Origin: an uncultured Paracoccaceae bacterium
Lineage (GTDB): Bacteria; Pseudomonadota; Alphaproteobacteria; Rhodobacterales; Rhodobacteraceae
Length of the DNA stretch: 64,000 bases
Direction: 5' to 3'
NCBI GenBank assembly: GCA_947503775.1
Contig: CANNFE010000001.1
Coordinates: 434,001 to 498,000, forward strand
Positions 1 to 10,184 of the stretch are shown piece after piece (the first letter of the stretch is position 1; each line of letters starts with the position of its first letter). The notes below the pieces were generated by a model. That model saw only the letters and a list, made by a program, of their open reading frames with translations, had not been told where the DNA came from and ran no database searches. Position numbers and translations under genes: made by a program.

Positions 1-598
1 ACCAGGCCCGCACCGCGACATAGCCCGCAAAAAGCAGCACCAGCATCAGGCCCGGCAGGATCCCGGCCACGAAAAGCCGCGCGATGCTCTGCTCGGTTGC
101 CACGCCATAGACGATCAGGATGATCGAGGGCGGAATCAGCAGCCCCAGCGTCGCCGATCCCGCCAGCGTGCCCAGGATCAGCCCTTCGGGATAGCCGCGC
201 TTGGTCAGCTCCGGCACCGACATCCGCCCAATGGTCGCCGCCGTCGCCGCCGACGATCCCGAAACGGCGGCAAAGATCGCGCAGCCCAGAACGTTCACAT
301 GCAAAAGCCGCCCGGGCGCGCGCACCAGCCACGGCGCCAGCCCCGAGAACATGTCTTCGGAGAGCCGAGAGCGCAGCAGGATCTCTCCCATCAGGATAAA
401 AAGCGGCAGCGCCGCCAGCGCCCAGCTGTGGCTATGCCCCCACAGCGTCGTCGCCAGGATCAGCCCCGCAGGCGCGCCCGAAAACAGCGTGATCGCCACG
501 AACGCAACCAGCCCCAACGCCACCGCGATCCAGACGCCCGAGGCGAGCAGCGCGAACAGCACACCCAGCAGAACCAAGGCGGTAACGGGATCGCTCAC
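1..598 (-). CDS. TRAP transporter large permease DctM, truncated by window edge (C-terminal part missing)
   Basis: Minus-strand reading from GTG at 598 gives (M)SDPVTALVLLGVLFALLASGVWIAVALG...SGSSAATAATIGRMSVPELTKRGYPEGLILGTLAGSATLGLLIPPS, typical DctM; adjacent to DctQ and DctP. Confidence 0.85.
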   Translation of the reverse strand, partial: MSDPVTALVLLGVLFALLASGVWIAVALGLVAFVAITLFSGAPAGLILATTLWGHSHSWALAALPLFILMGEILLRSRLSEDMFSGLAPWLVRAPGRLLHVNVLGCAIFAAVSGSSAATAATIGRMSVPELTKRGYPEGLILGTLAGSATLGLLIPPSIILIVYGVATEQSIARLFVAGILPGLMLVLLFAGYVAVRAW

Positions 599-599
599 C

Positions 600-1127
600 T
601 CAGATCTTCCACGCTTTGCAGGACCGAAGCTCTGCCGGACGGCGCACCAGCTCAATCGCGCTGTCCAAAGCCGCGACGGTGAACAGTCCCAGCCCCAGAA
701 CCAGCGGCACCTGCACGATCCAAAGCGGCACGGCCACGATTCCCGTCGAGGTATCGCCATAGCGCAGGCTCTCCTCGATCAGACTGCCCGCGTAGAAACT
801 CGCATAGCCCCCCGCCACCGCAACGAGCGCCAGCACCGCCACGCCCAGCCAGCGCCGAACACCCGGCCCGAACCGGTCCGTGACGAGCGTCACGCGCACA
901 TGCGCGCCCTCCCGCAGTGTATGCGGCATCGCCAGAAAGGTCGCCGCCGCCAGCATGAAGCCCGCGAAATCGGCATAGGACGGGATGGTCGAGGGCAGAA
1001 CGGGTCCGAAAATCCGCGCCGACAGGTTCAGCAGGATCTGCGCGCTGATCAGCAGACAGATCCCAAGGATCATCACACCGGCAAGAAACCCGGCGCCGCG
1101 ATAGACCCCGTCGAGGATCCTGCGCAT
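600..1127 (-). CDS. TRAP transporter small permease DctQ
   Basis: 175 aa, four hydrophobic segments, typical DctQ pattern, between DctM and DctP. Confidence 0.82.
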   Translation of the reverse strand: MRRILDGVYRGAGFLAGVMILGICLLISAQILLNLSARIFGPVLPSTIPSYADFAGFMLAAATFLAMPHTLREGAHVRVTLVTDRFGPGVRRWLGVAVLALVAVAGGYASFYAGSLIEESLRYGDTSTGIVAVPLWIVQVPLVLGLGLFTVAALDSAIELVRRPAELRSCKAWKI

Positions 1128-1137
1128 AAGGCCCGCC

Positions 1138-2106
1138 CTAGTTGTTCTGATAGCCCGTCAGGATCGACTTGGCCTGATCGGACGCCGCATCCTCCCAAGT
1201 CTCCAGCATCTGCGTGCCAACGTCCAAAAGTTCGGCCATCAGCGCATCGCTCGGCGCGTAAACCTCGACCCCGTTCTCGGCCAGCACCGCCGTCTTCCCC
1301 TCGGCCTCGGCCGCCGACATCTCCCAGCCGCGCTGTTCGGCCGCCGCAGCGGCCTCCATCACCGCCGCCTGCGTCGCCTCGTCCAAACCGTCAAAGACCC
1401 GCTGGTTCACCACGACGATATTCTTGGGCAGCCACGCATTGATCGGGCTGAAATGGCTGACGAAATCCCAGGCCGAGGAATTGGCCCCGGTCGAGGGCGA
1501 CGTGATCATCGCCTCCACCTGACCCGTCGAAAAGGCCTGCGGAATGTCGGGCGCCTCCACCTGCACGGGCGCCGCGCCCACGATCTGCGCGAATTCTTCC
1601 AGCGAGGCGTTATAGGCCCGGAACCGCAATCCCCCCAGCCCGTCCACGCCCGCGATCTCTCCATTCGTGTAAAGCCCCTGCGCCGGCCACGGCACGGAAA
1701 AGAGCGGCATCAGCCCCTCTTCGGCGAGCAGCTCCGTGATCACCGGCTTCTGCGCCTCCCACAGCTTCTGCGCCTGCTCGTAGCTGGTCGCCAGAAACGG
1801 CTGCGTGTCCAGACCGTAAGCCGCATCCTCGTTCGACAGACGGCTCAGCAGAAACTCCCCGATCGGCACCTGCCGCGAGCGTACGGCATTCTTTATCTCG
1901 GCATGGGGAAAGAGCGATCCGGCCGAATGCACCGTGATGTCCAAAGCGCCATCCGTCGCCTCCCTCAGATCATCGGCGAATTGCGCGATATTCTGCGTGT
2001 GGAACGTGGCATCCCCATAAGGCGTCGGCATATCCCAGGCCTGAGCCAGGGCCCCGCCCGCGCTCAACATCATCCCCGCGACGGCAGCGATCCAGGTCTT
2101 CATCAT
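1138..2106 (-). CDS. TRAP transporter substrate-binding protein DctP
   Basis: Signal peptide MMKTWIAAVAGMMLSAGGALAQA; DctP-type sequence; start chosen at the signal peptide rather than ORF start 2271. Confidence 0.88.
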   Translation of the reverse strand: MMKTWIAAVAGMMLSAGGALAQAWDMPTPYGDATFHTQNIAQFADDLREATDGALDITVHSAGSLFPHAEIKNAVRSRQVPIGEFLLSRLSNEDAAYGLDTQPFLATSYEQAQKLWEAQKPVITELLAEEGLMPLFSVPWPAQGLYTNGEIAGVDGLGGLRFRAYNASLEEFAQIVGAAPVQVEAPDIPQAFSTGQVEAMITSPSTGANSSAWDFVSHFSPINAWLPKNIVVVNQRVFDGLDEATQAAVMEAAAAAEQRGWEMSAAEAEGKTAVLAENGVEVYAPSDALMAELLDVGTQMLETWEDAASDQAKSILTGYQNN

Positions 2107-2224
2107 CGTCTCTCCTGTCGAACCGGGGCTCTGGCAGCGGCCCCCTTCCGGCACCTCGACGGGCACCGTCTTGCATGGTGACGTAAAGTCAGCCGCAATG
2201 GCAATGGCCGATTGCCCTCGGACC

Positions 2225-2704
2225 CTAGCCCCCGTCTGGCTCCGCCAGTGAAACAGGCAGGGCTGCCGCAACCTTGGTCTGGCGCAGCACGAAATTGGTC
2301 ATCGCATTGCGCACCACACCCAGCCGCAACACCTCTTTCATGATGAAATGCTCCAGCGCCTCGGGATCGGTCTCGGCCACCTTCAGTACGTAATCGCTCT
2401 CCCCGGTGATCGACGCACACTCGATTACCTGAGCGCTCCCGTCCACGAACGCATTGAACGTCTCGACCGACACCTCGCTGTGATCGGTCAGCGAGATATG
2501 CACATAGGCAAACGCCTTCAGCCCTAGCTTCTTGCCGTCGAGAATGGCGGCATAGCGGCGGATATACCCCTCCTCCTCGAGCTTTCGGACCCGCCGCCAG
2601 CACGGCGATGGCGACAGCCCGACCGCCTGAGACAGATCCTGCATGCTTGCCCGCCCGTTCCGCTGAAGCTCCCGCAGGATCCGGCGCTCATAGACATCCA
2701 GCAT
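2225..2704 (-). CDS. Lrp/AsnC family transcriptional regulator
   Basis: MLDVYERRILRELQRNGRASMQDLSQAVGLSPSPCWRRVRKLEEEGYI.. canonical Lrp HTH plus RAM domain; divergent from phhA. Confidence 0.9.
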   Translation of the reverse strand: MLDVYERRILRELQRNGRASMQDLSQAVGLSPSPCWRRVRKLEEEGYIRRYAAILDGKKLGLKAFAYVHISLTDHSEVSVETFNAFVDGSAQVIECASITGESDYVLKVAETDPEALEHFIMKEVLRLGVVRNAMTNFVLRQTKVAAALPVSLAEPDGG

Positions 2705-2831
2705 GATCTTTCCCCCATTTTGCGCCTCAGCGGCAAAACCCACCTCAGATCTCGGCAAAACCGTCAACAACAGACAGAACCCTCCTCATTCAACATCATA
2801 TCCTGTCTTCAGACCAGTCAGGGAGGATCCG

Positions 2832-3629
2832 ATGCCAAATTCCACGAGCTACACCGCCAAGATACCGGACGAGAGCGGCCAGATCCCCTATACCGACGCC
2901 GAAAATGCCGTCTGGGCCGATCTCGTCGCCCGTCAGCAACCGAATGTCGACCGGTTCTCGGCTCCCGAATATCTCGCTGGCCAGCGCAAGCTCGACCTGC
3001 AGCACACCCGCATTCCGCAATGAAAGGACGTCTCGGCCCGGCTCCTCGATCTGACCGGCTGGCAGGTCGAGCCCGTCCCCGCGCTCATCGGTTTCAAGCA
3101 GTTCTTCGCCATGCTCGCGAACCGGACCTTCCCCGCCGCCTCCTTCATCCGCCGCCGCGAGGATTTCGACTATATCGAAGAGCCCGACATCTTTCACGAG
3201 ATCTACGGCCACACGCCGCTTCTCACCGATCCCCGCTTCGCCGCCTTCTCGCAAAAGATCGGAGAGACCGGCCGCGCCTGCGACAGCGCCGACTATGCCT
3301 GGCTGATCCGCCTTTACTGGTTCACCATCGAATTCGGCCTCATCCATTCGGGCAACGCGATCAAGGCGCTCGGCTCGGGGCTCGCCTCCTCGCCCACCGA
3401 ACTGATCCACGCGGTAGCCGGCACGGATCCGCAGCGCAAACCCTTCGACGTCATCGATATCCTGCGCACCCCCTACCGCATCGACATCCACCAGCCGATC
3501 TATTTCGTTCTCGAGGACGCGGATCAGCTCTTCGAGGCCGCCGAGCGCGACCTGCAGGCCGACATCCGCGCCGCCCGCGCGATGGGCCTGCACGCCCCGA
3601 CCTATGACCCCGAGGCAAAGGCCGGCTGA
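2832..3629 (+). pseudogene. phhA: Phenylalanine 4-monooxygenase interrupted by an in-frame TGA at 3021-3023
   Basis: Frame 2832-3629 reads MPNSTSYTAKIPDESGQIPYTDAENAVWADL...HTRIPQ*KDVSARLLDLTGWQVEPVPALIGFKQFFAMLANRTFPAASFIRRREDFDYIEEPDIFHEIYGHTPLLTDP; family hallmarks on both sides of the stop, no frameshift. Confidence 0.85.
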
Positions 3630-3701
3630 CCCAAAAAGGGGCGGATCGCGCCGCCCCTTTTGCACATCACGACACCTCTGGCATCCCCAAGCGCACCTCG
3701 A

Positions 3702-4772
3702 TCACCACGGATCCAGAAAATGCATCTCTCCCGGTGCAAGCACGATCGTCTCGACCTCAACCCCGTCCAGCACGACCGTGTAAGCGCCCGCTGGGATCTG
3801 CATCAAAGGGTGACCCTTCATGTGAAAGACCCGCCCGTCCGCGCGCCGCAGGTCGACCTCCACCCCGGGCACCAGCACGCCGATGCGCGCCAGCCCGAAA
3901 TCCCGCGCCAAGATCGTCCGAACATCGTTCGGCTCGGCAAAGAAGGGCGGCGAGGTGTAATCGGCAAAGACGAACTGATACGCCCCCGCCGGCAGCGGCT
4001 CGAACGCGGTCTTGGACAGACGCGTCAGCACCGTCCCGCTCGACGCGTCGATCACATCGACCGGCCCGGTCACATCGCCGCCCAAACGGATCTTCGCAAC
4101 CGCATCGGCCCTCTCTTCCGGCAAACGAAGGGCGGCGTCCCGGACAATCCTCTCCCGCAGCCTATCAAATGTCTGATACAGCGCATCCATCGTCTCGACC
4201 CCGTGAAACGCGCCCCCGGTGCTCTGCGCGACGCAGCTCAGGCTCTCGCGCATCCTCGCATCCACCCTGATCCCCACCACGTGAATGGTGACGTCGACCC
4301 CCTCGCGGCGCAGCTGGCGCGCCACCGCGCAGGGATCGCCGCCGCAGGTCTCGAACCCGTCGGACACCAGAACGACCGAAACCGCCGTGTCGCCCTGCCG
4401 GATCACCGCCCCCGCGCGCTGCAGGCTCGCCGCGATCGGCGTTCCCCCTCCGGGCCTGACATAGGCCAGCGAATAAAGCATATCCTCCCGCGACATCGCC
4501 CCCGGAGCGGCAATGAGCGTCACGCCATCGCACGCCCTGGGCCGCTCGTGACTATAGGACATCAGCCCCGCCTCGATCTCGTCGGGCAAGCCATCGATCA
4601 GCCCCGCCATGACATCCGTGGCCGCAGCGATCCTCGACACGCCATCGAGCGAGCGCATCATCGACCCCGACCCGTCCAAAATGAAAAGAACCCGCCCCCC
4701 GGGCGCCTCCTCCGACTGCAGGCCAGGCGCGAATGCCATGAAGGCCCCGATCAAAAAAGGTATGAAACGCAT
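3702..4772 (-). CDS. VWA domain-containing secreted protein
   Basis: Signal peptide MRFIPFLIGAFMAFAPGLQS; MIDAS-like VLFILDGSGSMMRSLDG; start chosen at signal peptide. Confidence 0.82.
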   Translation of the reverse strand: MRFIPFLIGAFMAFAPGLQSEEAPGGRVLFILDGSGSMMRSLDGVSRIAAATDVMAGLIDGLPDEIEAGLMSYSHERPRACDGVTLIAAPGAMSREDMLYSLAYVRPGGGTPIAASLQRAGAVIRQGDTAVSVVLVSDGFETCGGDPCAVARQLRREGVDVTIHVVGIRVDARMRESLSCVAQSTGGAFHGVETMDALYQTFDRLRERIVRDAALRLPEERADAVAKIRLGGDVTGPVDVIDASSGTVLTRLSKTAFEPLPAGAYQFVFADYTSPPFFAEPNDVRTILARDFGLARIGVLVPGVEVDLRRADGRVFHMKGHPLMQIPAGAYTVVLDGVEVETIVLAPGEMHFLDPW

Positions 4773-5042
4773 GAAGATCTCCAGATCTCTGAAATGTCGT
4801 AAAAGAAACAAACGCTGACGGCTGTAAAAACAGCCGAAGGTTACCCAGCGATCCCTTGATTTCCAAATGAAAAAGCACAGGACGCTCTGATCCGCCCCGC
4901 GCCGATGGACGCCATGGAGCAGCCGACGCCCCGGCCTGTGCCTTTGCCACCACATCCCTCGAAGAAGGAACATATGGTGGATGCAGCAAACATCGGATCC
5001 ACTTACAGTAGAAAGCGTCAATCGAGCAAAAGGACAACAACG

Positions 5043-5630
5043 ATGACACGCTTTACAGGTTTAGCAGCAATTCTGATTTCAGTACCCGCGCTTTTATCCG
5101 CGCAAGACAGCTTCGGCATCCCGACCGGCCCATATGTAGGCCTCACGCTGGGCAGCACCCAATACGAGGGGGACGTTGACGTCGATGGAGGCGAGTTCGG
5201 TCTCGTTGCGGGCTTCGCAGGCACGCGAAACCGTCTCTATGGCGGTCTCGAGATCGAATATGCCTTCTCGGACGTGAGCGGCGAAGATGAATCCGGCGGC
5301 GTCGAGGTTGAGCTTAAGGAAGAAGACAAATTCATCGTCAGCGCCATGCTGGGCGGCGTCGTCGCTCCGAACTTCGTCCTCTACGGCAAGGTCAGCTCGA
5401 TGGCGATCGATTACGAACTTGAAGGCAGAGGCTTCGGTCAAAGCGTCTCGTTCGAGGATGGCAGCCGCGGCACCGGGCTTGGTATCGGCGCCCAGTATTT
5501 CGCCACCCCGCAGGTTTCCGTGCGCGGCGAAGTCATGAACTTCGAAGTCGATCTCGAATTCGACGATCTTGACCTCGAAAGCGATGCCGACGGCACCATG
5601 GCCAAGCTGGGCGTGATGTATCACTTCTAA
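5043..5630 (+). CDS. Outer-membrane beta-barrel family protein
   Basis: Signal peptide ending [17 protein letters not shown]..., alternating beta strands, C-terminal LGVMYHF. Confidence 0.72.
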   Translation: MTRFTGLAAILISVPALLSAQDSFGIPTGPYVGLTLGSTQYEGDVDVDGGEFGLVAGFAGTRNRLYGGLEIEYAFSDVSGEDESGGVEVELKEEDKFIVSAMLGGVVAPNFVLYGKVSSMAIDYELEGRGFGQSVSFEDGSRGTGLGIGAQYFATPQVSVRGEVMNFEVDLEFDDLDLESDADGTMAKLGVMYHF

Positions 5631-5656
5631 GCCTGATCCATCGCAGATATCACAAG

Positions 5657-5684
5657 AAGGGGGGCGATGGCTCCCCTTTTTCTT
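5657..5684 (+). terminator. Rho-independent terminator
   Basis: AAGGGGGGC-gatg-GCTCCCCTT followed by TTTCTTT, directly downstream of the beta-barrel gene. Confidence 0.8.
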
Positions 5685-5734
5685 TGCATCATGGACGTCG
5701 GGACCTTGGGCTCACAACAGGATTCGGCAACCGT

Positions 5735-5748
5735 TGTTAGCGCAAACA
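5735..5748. promoter_or_regulatory. LacI-type operator candidate (CceR/PckR-like) upstream of edd
   Basis: TGTTAGCGCAAACA, palindromic about a central CG; 46 bp upstream of the edd start. Confidence 0.55.
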
Positions 5749-5793
5749 CCGCATGCTAAACTCCGCTCGATCCCTCCCTTCAGGAGCAGCCCC

Positions 5794-7593
5794 ATGCCAC
5801 TCGACGACACCATCGCCCGCGTCACCGACCGGATCCGCGAACGCTCGCGCGACACTCGCACGGCCTACCTCTCCAACATGGCCCGCGCCGCCGAGGACGG
5901 CCCCCGCCGCGCGCATCTGAGCTGTGGCAACCAGGCCCATGCCTATGCCGCGATGGGCGAGGACAAGGACGCGCTCACCGGCACCGCGCCTAATATCGGC
6001 ATCATCACGGCCTACAACGACATGCTCAGCGCCCACCAACCCTTCGCCACCTATCCCGACCAGATCAAGGAGGCCGCCCGCGCAGCCGGGGCTACCGCCC
6101 AGGTCGCGGGCGGCGTGCCCGCCATGTGCGACGGCGTCACGCAAGGCCAGACTGGCATGGAGCTCTCCCTCTTCTCCCGCGACGTCATCGCGCTGGCCGC
6201 AGGCGTGGGCCTCTCGCACAACACCTTCGACGCCGCGCTCTATCTCGGCGTCTGCGACAAGATCGTCCCGGGTCTCATCATCGCCGCCGCCACCTTCGGA
6301 TACATCCCCGGCCTCTTCGTGCCCGCCGGTCCCATGACCTCGGGTCTGCCCAACGACCAAAAGGCCAAGGTCCGCCAGCAGTTCGCCGCCGGAGAGATCG
6401 GCCGCGACAAGCTGATGGAGGCCGAGATGGCCTCCTATCACGGCCCCGGCACCTGCACCTTCTACGGCACCGCCAATACCAATCAGATGCTCATGGAGTT
6501 CATGGGCCTCCACCTGCCCGGCGCCAGCTTCGTCAATCCCGGCACACCGCTGCGTGATGCGCTGACCAAGGCCGCTACCGAGCGTGCCGCCGAGATCACG
6601 GCGCTCGGCAACGCCTACACCCCCGTCAGCGAGGTCCTCGACGAGAAAGCCTTCGTCAACGGCCTCGTGGGCCTCATGGCCACCGGGGGCTCCACGAACC
6701 TTGTCATCCACCTGCCCGCCATGGCCCGCGCCGCCGGCATCCACATCACGCTCGAGGATTTCTCCGACATCTCCGAAGCCGTCCCGCAGATGGCCAAGGT
6801 CTATCCGAACGGCCTTGCCGACGTGAACCACTTTCACGCCGCCGGCGGGCTGGCCTACATGATCGGCAACCTGCTCAAATCGGGCCTTCTGCATGAGGAC
6901 GTCCGCACCGCGGCCGGCGACGGCCTCGAGCTCTACACGCAAGAGCCCAAGCTCGACGGAGACACCCTCACCTACGGCCCCGGCCCCACGGAAAGTCAGA
7001 ACGACCGCATCCTCCGCCCCGCCTCCGACCCCTTCTCGCCGCATGGCGGGCTCACCCAGCTCAAGGGCAATCTCGGCACCGGCGTCATCAAGACCTCCGC
7101 CGTCGACCCCTCCCGCCACATCATTGAGGCGCCTGCCCGCGTCTTCCACGACCAGCACGCCGTCAAGGCCGCCTTCCAGAACGGAGAATTCACCTCCGAC
7201 ACCATCGTCGTCCTGCGCTTCCAGGGCCCTAAATCCAACGGCATGCCGGAACTGCACGCCCTGACGCCCGTCCTGTCCGTTCTGCAGGACCGAGGGCTCA
7301 AGGTTGCCCTCGTCACCGACGGCCGCATGTCGGGCGCCTCAGGGAAGGTCCCGTCCGCCATCCATGTCTGCCCCGAAGCGGCGGCGGGTGGCCCCCTCGC
7401 CTATCTCCAGGACGGAGACATCGTCCGCCTCGACGCCACCACCGGCACAATCGAAACCCACGCCGATCTGACTGCCCGCCAGCCCGCCAAACCCGACCTC
7501 AGCGGCAACGGCACCGGCGTCGGCCGCGAGCTGTTCGAGGCCTTCCGCAAGAACTGCGGCATGGCCAGCGCAGGCGCGGGGGTGGTGGTGTGA
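5794..7593 (+). CDS. edd: Phosphogluconate dehydratase (Entner-Doudoroff)
   Basis: 599 aa; [65 protein letters not shown]... characteristic of Edd. Confidence 0.96.
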   Translation: MPLDDTIARVTDRIRERSRDTRTAYLSNMARAAEDGPRRAHLSCGNQAHAYAAMGEDKDALTGTAPNIGIITAYNDMLSAHQPFATYPDQIKEAARAAGATAQVAGGVPAMCDGVTQGQTGMELSLFSRDVIALAAGVGLSHNTFDAALYLGVCDKIVPGLIIAAATFGYIPGLFVPAGPMTSGLPNDQKAKVRQQFAAGEIGRDKLMEAEMASYHGPGTCTFYGTANTNQMLMEFMGLHLPGASFVNPGTPLRDALTKAATERAAEITALGNAYTPVSEVLDEKAFVNGLVGLMATGGSTNLVIHLPAMARAAGIHITLEDFSDISEAVPQMAKVYPNGLADVNHFHAAGGLAYMIGNLLKSGLLHEDVRTAAGDGLELYTQEPKLDGDTLTYGPGPTESQNDRILRPASDPFSPHGGLTQLKGNLGTGVIKTSAVDPSRHIIEAPARVFHDQHAVKAAFQNGEFTSDTIVVLRFQGPKSNGMPELHALTPVLSVLQDRGLKVALVTDGRMSGASGKVPSAIHVCPEAAAGGPLAYLQDGDIVRLDATTGTIETHADLTARQPAKPDLSGNGTGVGRELFEAFRKNCGMASAGAGVVV

Positions 7594-7616
7594 AGTCAAG
7601 TGCTCAAGGTTAGAAG

Positions 7617-7631
7617 TTAACGTTTTGTTAA
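7617..7631. promoter_or_regulatory. CtrA-like full site TTAA-N7-TTAA
   Basis: TTAACGTTTTGTTAA; AT-rich context raises chance occurrence. Confidence 0.25.
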
Positions 7632-7693
7632 TACGTATGACCGATTACTAGTTATGTTTTAGTGGTTGATTCTAAGATATTAGACTCATTTTT

Positions 7694-8512
7694 TTGGAAG
7701 TGCGAGCATTGGAAGAGAAAGAGGCGCAAAATTTTAATATTAGAGATATTGAGCTAGCGAGGGTCGAAGCGAAGATTGAGACGATAGATAGTTTACTTTC
7801 AAGTATTCATACAAAAGAGCATAAGGGAGTGTGGACTATTGGTATTTTTGCCAGCTTATTTACTCTTATATCACTTAGCTTTAATACTTGGAATACTAGC
7901 CTCTTCGACAGCGCAATAAAAGACGCGAAAAGAGAAATAGAGGTACTCGCGGGCATACTCAAGCCTGAGTCTGCATTTGTTCATGGCCTGCAGGGCCTCG
8001 ACGATAGCAATATTTTGATGGAAGCAGTAATAATTCCATCCTCTATTGAAGGTATCAAGTATTTTACGGTTACGCTTAGCGGTACAGTGATCGTAGGTGT
8101 CGAAGGAGGTCCTGGTCGTATTCTTGGATACAGCGGAGCAACTCAAGGGCCAATAGCGCAATTCGAGACCCGAACCTTTCACGGCGAGCTATCAGAAACG
8201 CAGAAGCAAAAGAGCGAGCTAGGCAGTTTTGACACAGAGGGGCTTGAGAACGGAAGAATCGTAACGGAAACCGCACCAATTCATGTAAACATTTATCGTA
8301 GGTCCAAATTTTTTAGTTGCGGTGAGGCAGCTAAGGCGATCGACGAACTAATTTCACTAGGAAACGATGTTGGCAAAGTTGGCATTGTTCCTTTTTTCTC
8401 TGGAATAGATGAACCTTTAGAGGAACACATTTTTTTTAATGTAACTATTGTCCGGGGAGATAACCCAACCTGCGAAAAGATGTCTGCAATGGCAAAATGG
8501 AACTTTCAGTGA
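7694..8512 (+). CDS. Hypothetical membrane-anchored protein in an AT-rich insert
   Basis: 272 aa from TTG (GTG 7700 possible); coiled N-terminus, one TM segment (VWTIGIFASLFTLISLSF), soluble C-terminal domain; composition strongly AT-rich relative to neighbours. Confidence 0.62.
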   Translation: MEVRALEEKEAQNFNIRDIELARVEAKIETIDSLLSSIHTKEHKGVWTIGIFASLFTLISLSFNTWNTSLFDSAIKDAKREIEVLAGILKPESAFVHGLQGLDDSNILMEAVIIPSSIEGIKYFTVTLSGTVIVGVEGGPGRILGYSGATQGPIAQFETRTFHGELSETQKQKSELGSFDTEGLENGRIVTETAPIHVNIYRRSKFFSCGEAAKAIDELISLGNDVGKVGIVPFFSGIDEPLEEHIFFNVTIVRGDNPTCEKMSAMAKWNFQ

Positions 8513-8724
8513 TGACGTTGCTTCTCCTCAACAACCATATGGTGGGTGATTTCACCCATCATTCAAATCCACCACAGATCGCGGGACAGACCGGTCCACA
8601 CACACTTAAGCCTCTTTGACGTCCCGGACCTGACCCCGGATCTCTCTCTTACCACACGCGGACCCATTGCAACTGTCTCCACCAAACCCTACCCCCCCAC
8701 CCCCACTTCGGCTAAACCACCTCC

Positions 8725-9330
8725 ATGCCCACCTTCCTCACCTCCGAAGCCGACCTCGTCGCCCTCTACGGCACGCCGAAACCCGCCTCAACGGTCAAGG
8801 TCGCCCGCCACCTCACCCCAGAATACCGCGCCTGGATCGAAGCCGCGCCGTTCTGCGCTCTGGCCACTGTCGGGCCCGAGGGGACCGATTGCTCCCCGCG
8901 CGGCGATGATGGTGCTGTCGTGCAGATCGTCGGCGACACCACGCTCGCCCTGCCCGACCGGCGCGGCAACGACCGGCTCGACACGCTGCGCAACATCATC
9001 CGCGATCCGCGCCTGTCGCTGATGTTCCTCGTCCCAGGCTCGGCCACCGTGATCCGCATCAACGGCACCGGCCGCATCGCCGCCGATCCCGAGACGCTCG
9101 CCCGCTTCGCCGTTCAGGGCGCAGAGCCGCGCAGCGTTCTCTTCATCGAGATCCGCGAGGTCTATTTCCAATGCGCCCGCGCCGTTCTGCGCGCAGGCCT
9201 CTGGACCGGGCAAGACGCACCGGACCTGCCCAGCCCGGGAGAGATCCTGTCCACCATGAGCGAAGGAGAGGTCGGCGGCCCCGCCTATGACGCAGCCTGG
9301 CCTGCCCGCGCCGCCAAGACGATGTGGTAG
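8725..9330 (+). CDS. Pyridoxamine 5'-phosphate oxidase-family FMN-binding protein
   Basis: FCALATVGPEGTDCSPRGDDGAVVQIVGDTTLALPDRRGNDRLDTLRNIIRDPRLSLMFLVPG typical PPOX split-barrel fold. Confidence 0.82.
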   Translation: MPTFLTSEADLVALYGTPKPASTVKVARHLTPEYRAWIEAAPFCALATVGPEGTDCSPRGDDGAVVQIVGDTTLALPDRRGNDRLDTLRNIIRDPRLSLMFLVPGSATVIRINGTGRIAADPETLARFAVQGAEPRSVLFIEIREVYFQCARAVLRAGLWTGQDAPDLPSPGEILSTMSEGEVGGPAYDAAWPARAAKTMW

Positions 9331-9490
9331 GCGCGATCCGGCCCCCGGGACGTCGTCAAACCAAAGCGCATCCAAAGGCCGTTGCAGGCCTGCCAAGGCG
9401 CGCCGTCAGAACTCTGCTCCGCCGGGAAAATGGCTAGGATCCGGTCCCAAGCCGGTCTACTGATCTGAAAAAGCAGAACAAGGTCAGATC

Positions 9491-9778
9491 ATGCGCCGCA
9501 CGCCCCTCTTTATCCTTCTGGCGTCCATCCTCATCGCAGGCTGCACCCCGATGCCCGCCGACCGCACGGTGGTCCAGGGCGCCGGACCGGACGAGTTGCT
9601 CAAGCTCCGGGCCGGCCCCGGCCTTGGTCACCGCGTCATCCTGGGCTTGCCCGACGGAACCTCGCTCAACCGCCGCGACTGCGTCACCGAGGTCGGCCAA
9701 CTCTGGTGCCGCGTCTCCCTCACCGACGCCCCGAGGATCACCGGCTACGTCTCCGCCGACTATCTGTCGACGCGCTAA
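9491..9778 (+). CDS. SH3-domain lipoprotein
   Basis: Lipobox LIAGC; LKLRAGPGLGHRVILGLPDGT..VTEVGQLWCRVSL....GYVSADYL bacterial SH3 pattern. Confidence 0.75.
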   Translation: MRRTPLFILLASILIAGCTPMPADRTVVQGAGPDELLKLRAGPGLGHRVILGLPDGTSLNRRDCVTEVGQLWCRVSLTDAPRITGYVSADYLSTR

Positions 9779-9896
9779 CCGTGTTTTGTCCTCGCTGAGC
9801 GCAAAGAGCTGCGAACGGACCAGAAGGAACGATCGCCTCAACCTGCCCTTTTGAGCCAGTTGCGCAGGCCCGCCGTCCAGACGAGCCGGGCCGAGG

Positions 9897-10184
9897 TCAG
9901 TTCGACGGACAGGACCCCGGCGTCGGAGGCTCGGATTGAGGTGTCATTCCCCCGCGGGACATCTCCGCAAAGTACTCCATCGCAGCTGGGATCGGCCCAT
10001 AGCGTTCGATATATTCAGATAGTAGCCTTTCAAGCTGCTCAAGCCGTCCCGGTCCAGTCACGTCCAACGTCCTCGTAGAGATTGATTTAACAGACCTTAC
10101 ACTTGCTAAAATTTGAGAGACATTGATCAGTTTCGATTTTCTTGAATGGACTGATCGAACGTCGATGGATGATTTATGTACCAT
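9897..10184 (-). CDS. Possible small hypothetical protein
   Basis: ORF MVHKSSIDVRSV...TGPGRLEQLERLLSEYIERYGPIPAAMEYFAEMSRGGM; only the C-terminal half looks protein-like. Confidence 0.22.
   Translation of the reverse strand: MVHKSSIDVRSVHSRKSKLINVSQILASVRSVKSISTRTLDVTGPGRLEQLERLLSEYIERYGPIPAAMEYFAEMSRGGMTPQSEPPTPGSCPSN

Noticed and set aside
201-1442. 413 aa plus-strand ORF
   Set aside because: Antisense across the TRAP dctM/dctQ/dctP genes; proline/arginine-rich shadow ORF
3021-3023. Selenocysteine or programmed read-through at the phhA TGA
   Set aside because: Phenylalanine hydroxylases are not selenoproteins, the position is not catalytic, and I see no SECIS-like hairpin immediately downstream; mutation or sequencing error is simpler
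5737-7257. 506 aa minus-strand ORF
   Set aside because: Shadow of edd; codon-position bias supports the plus strand
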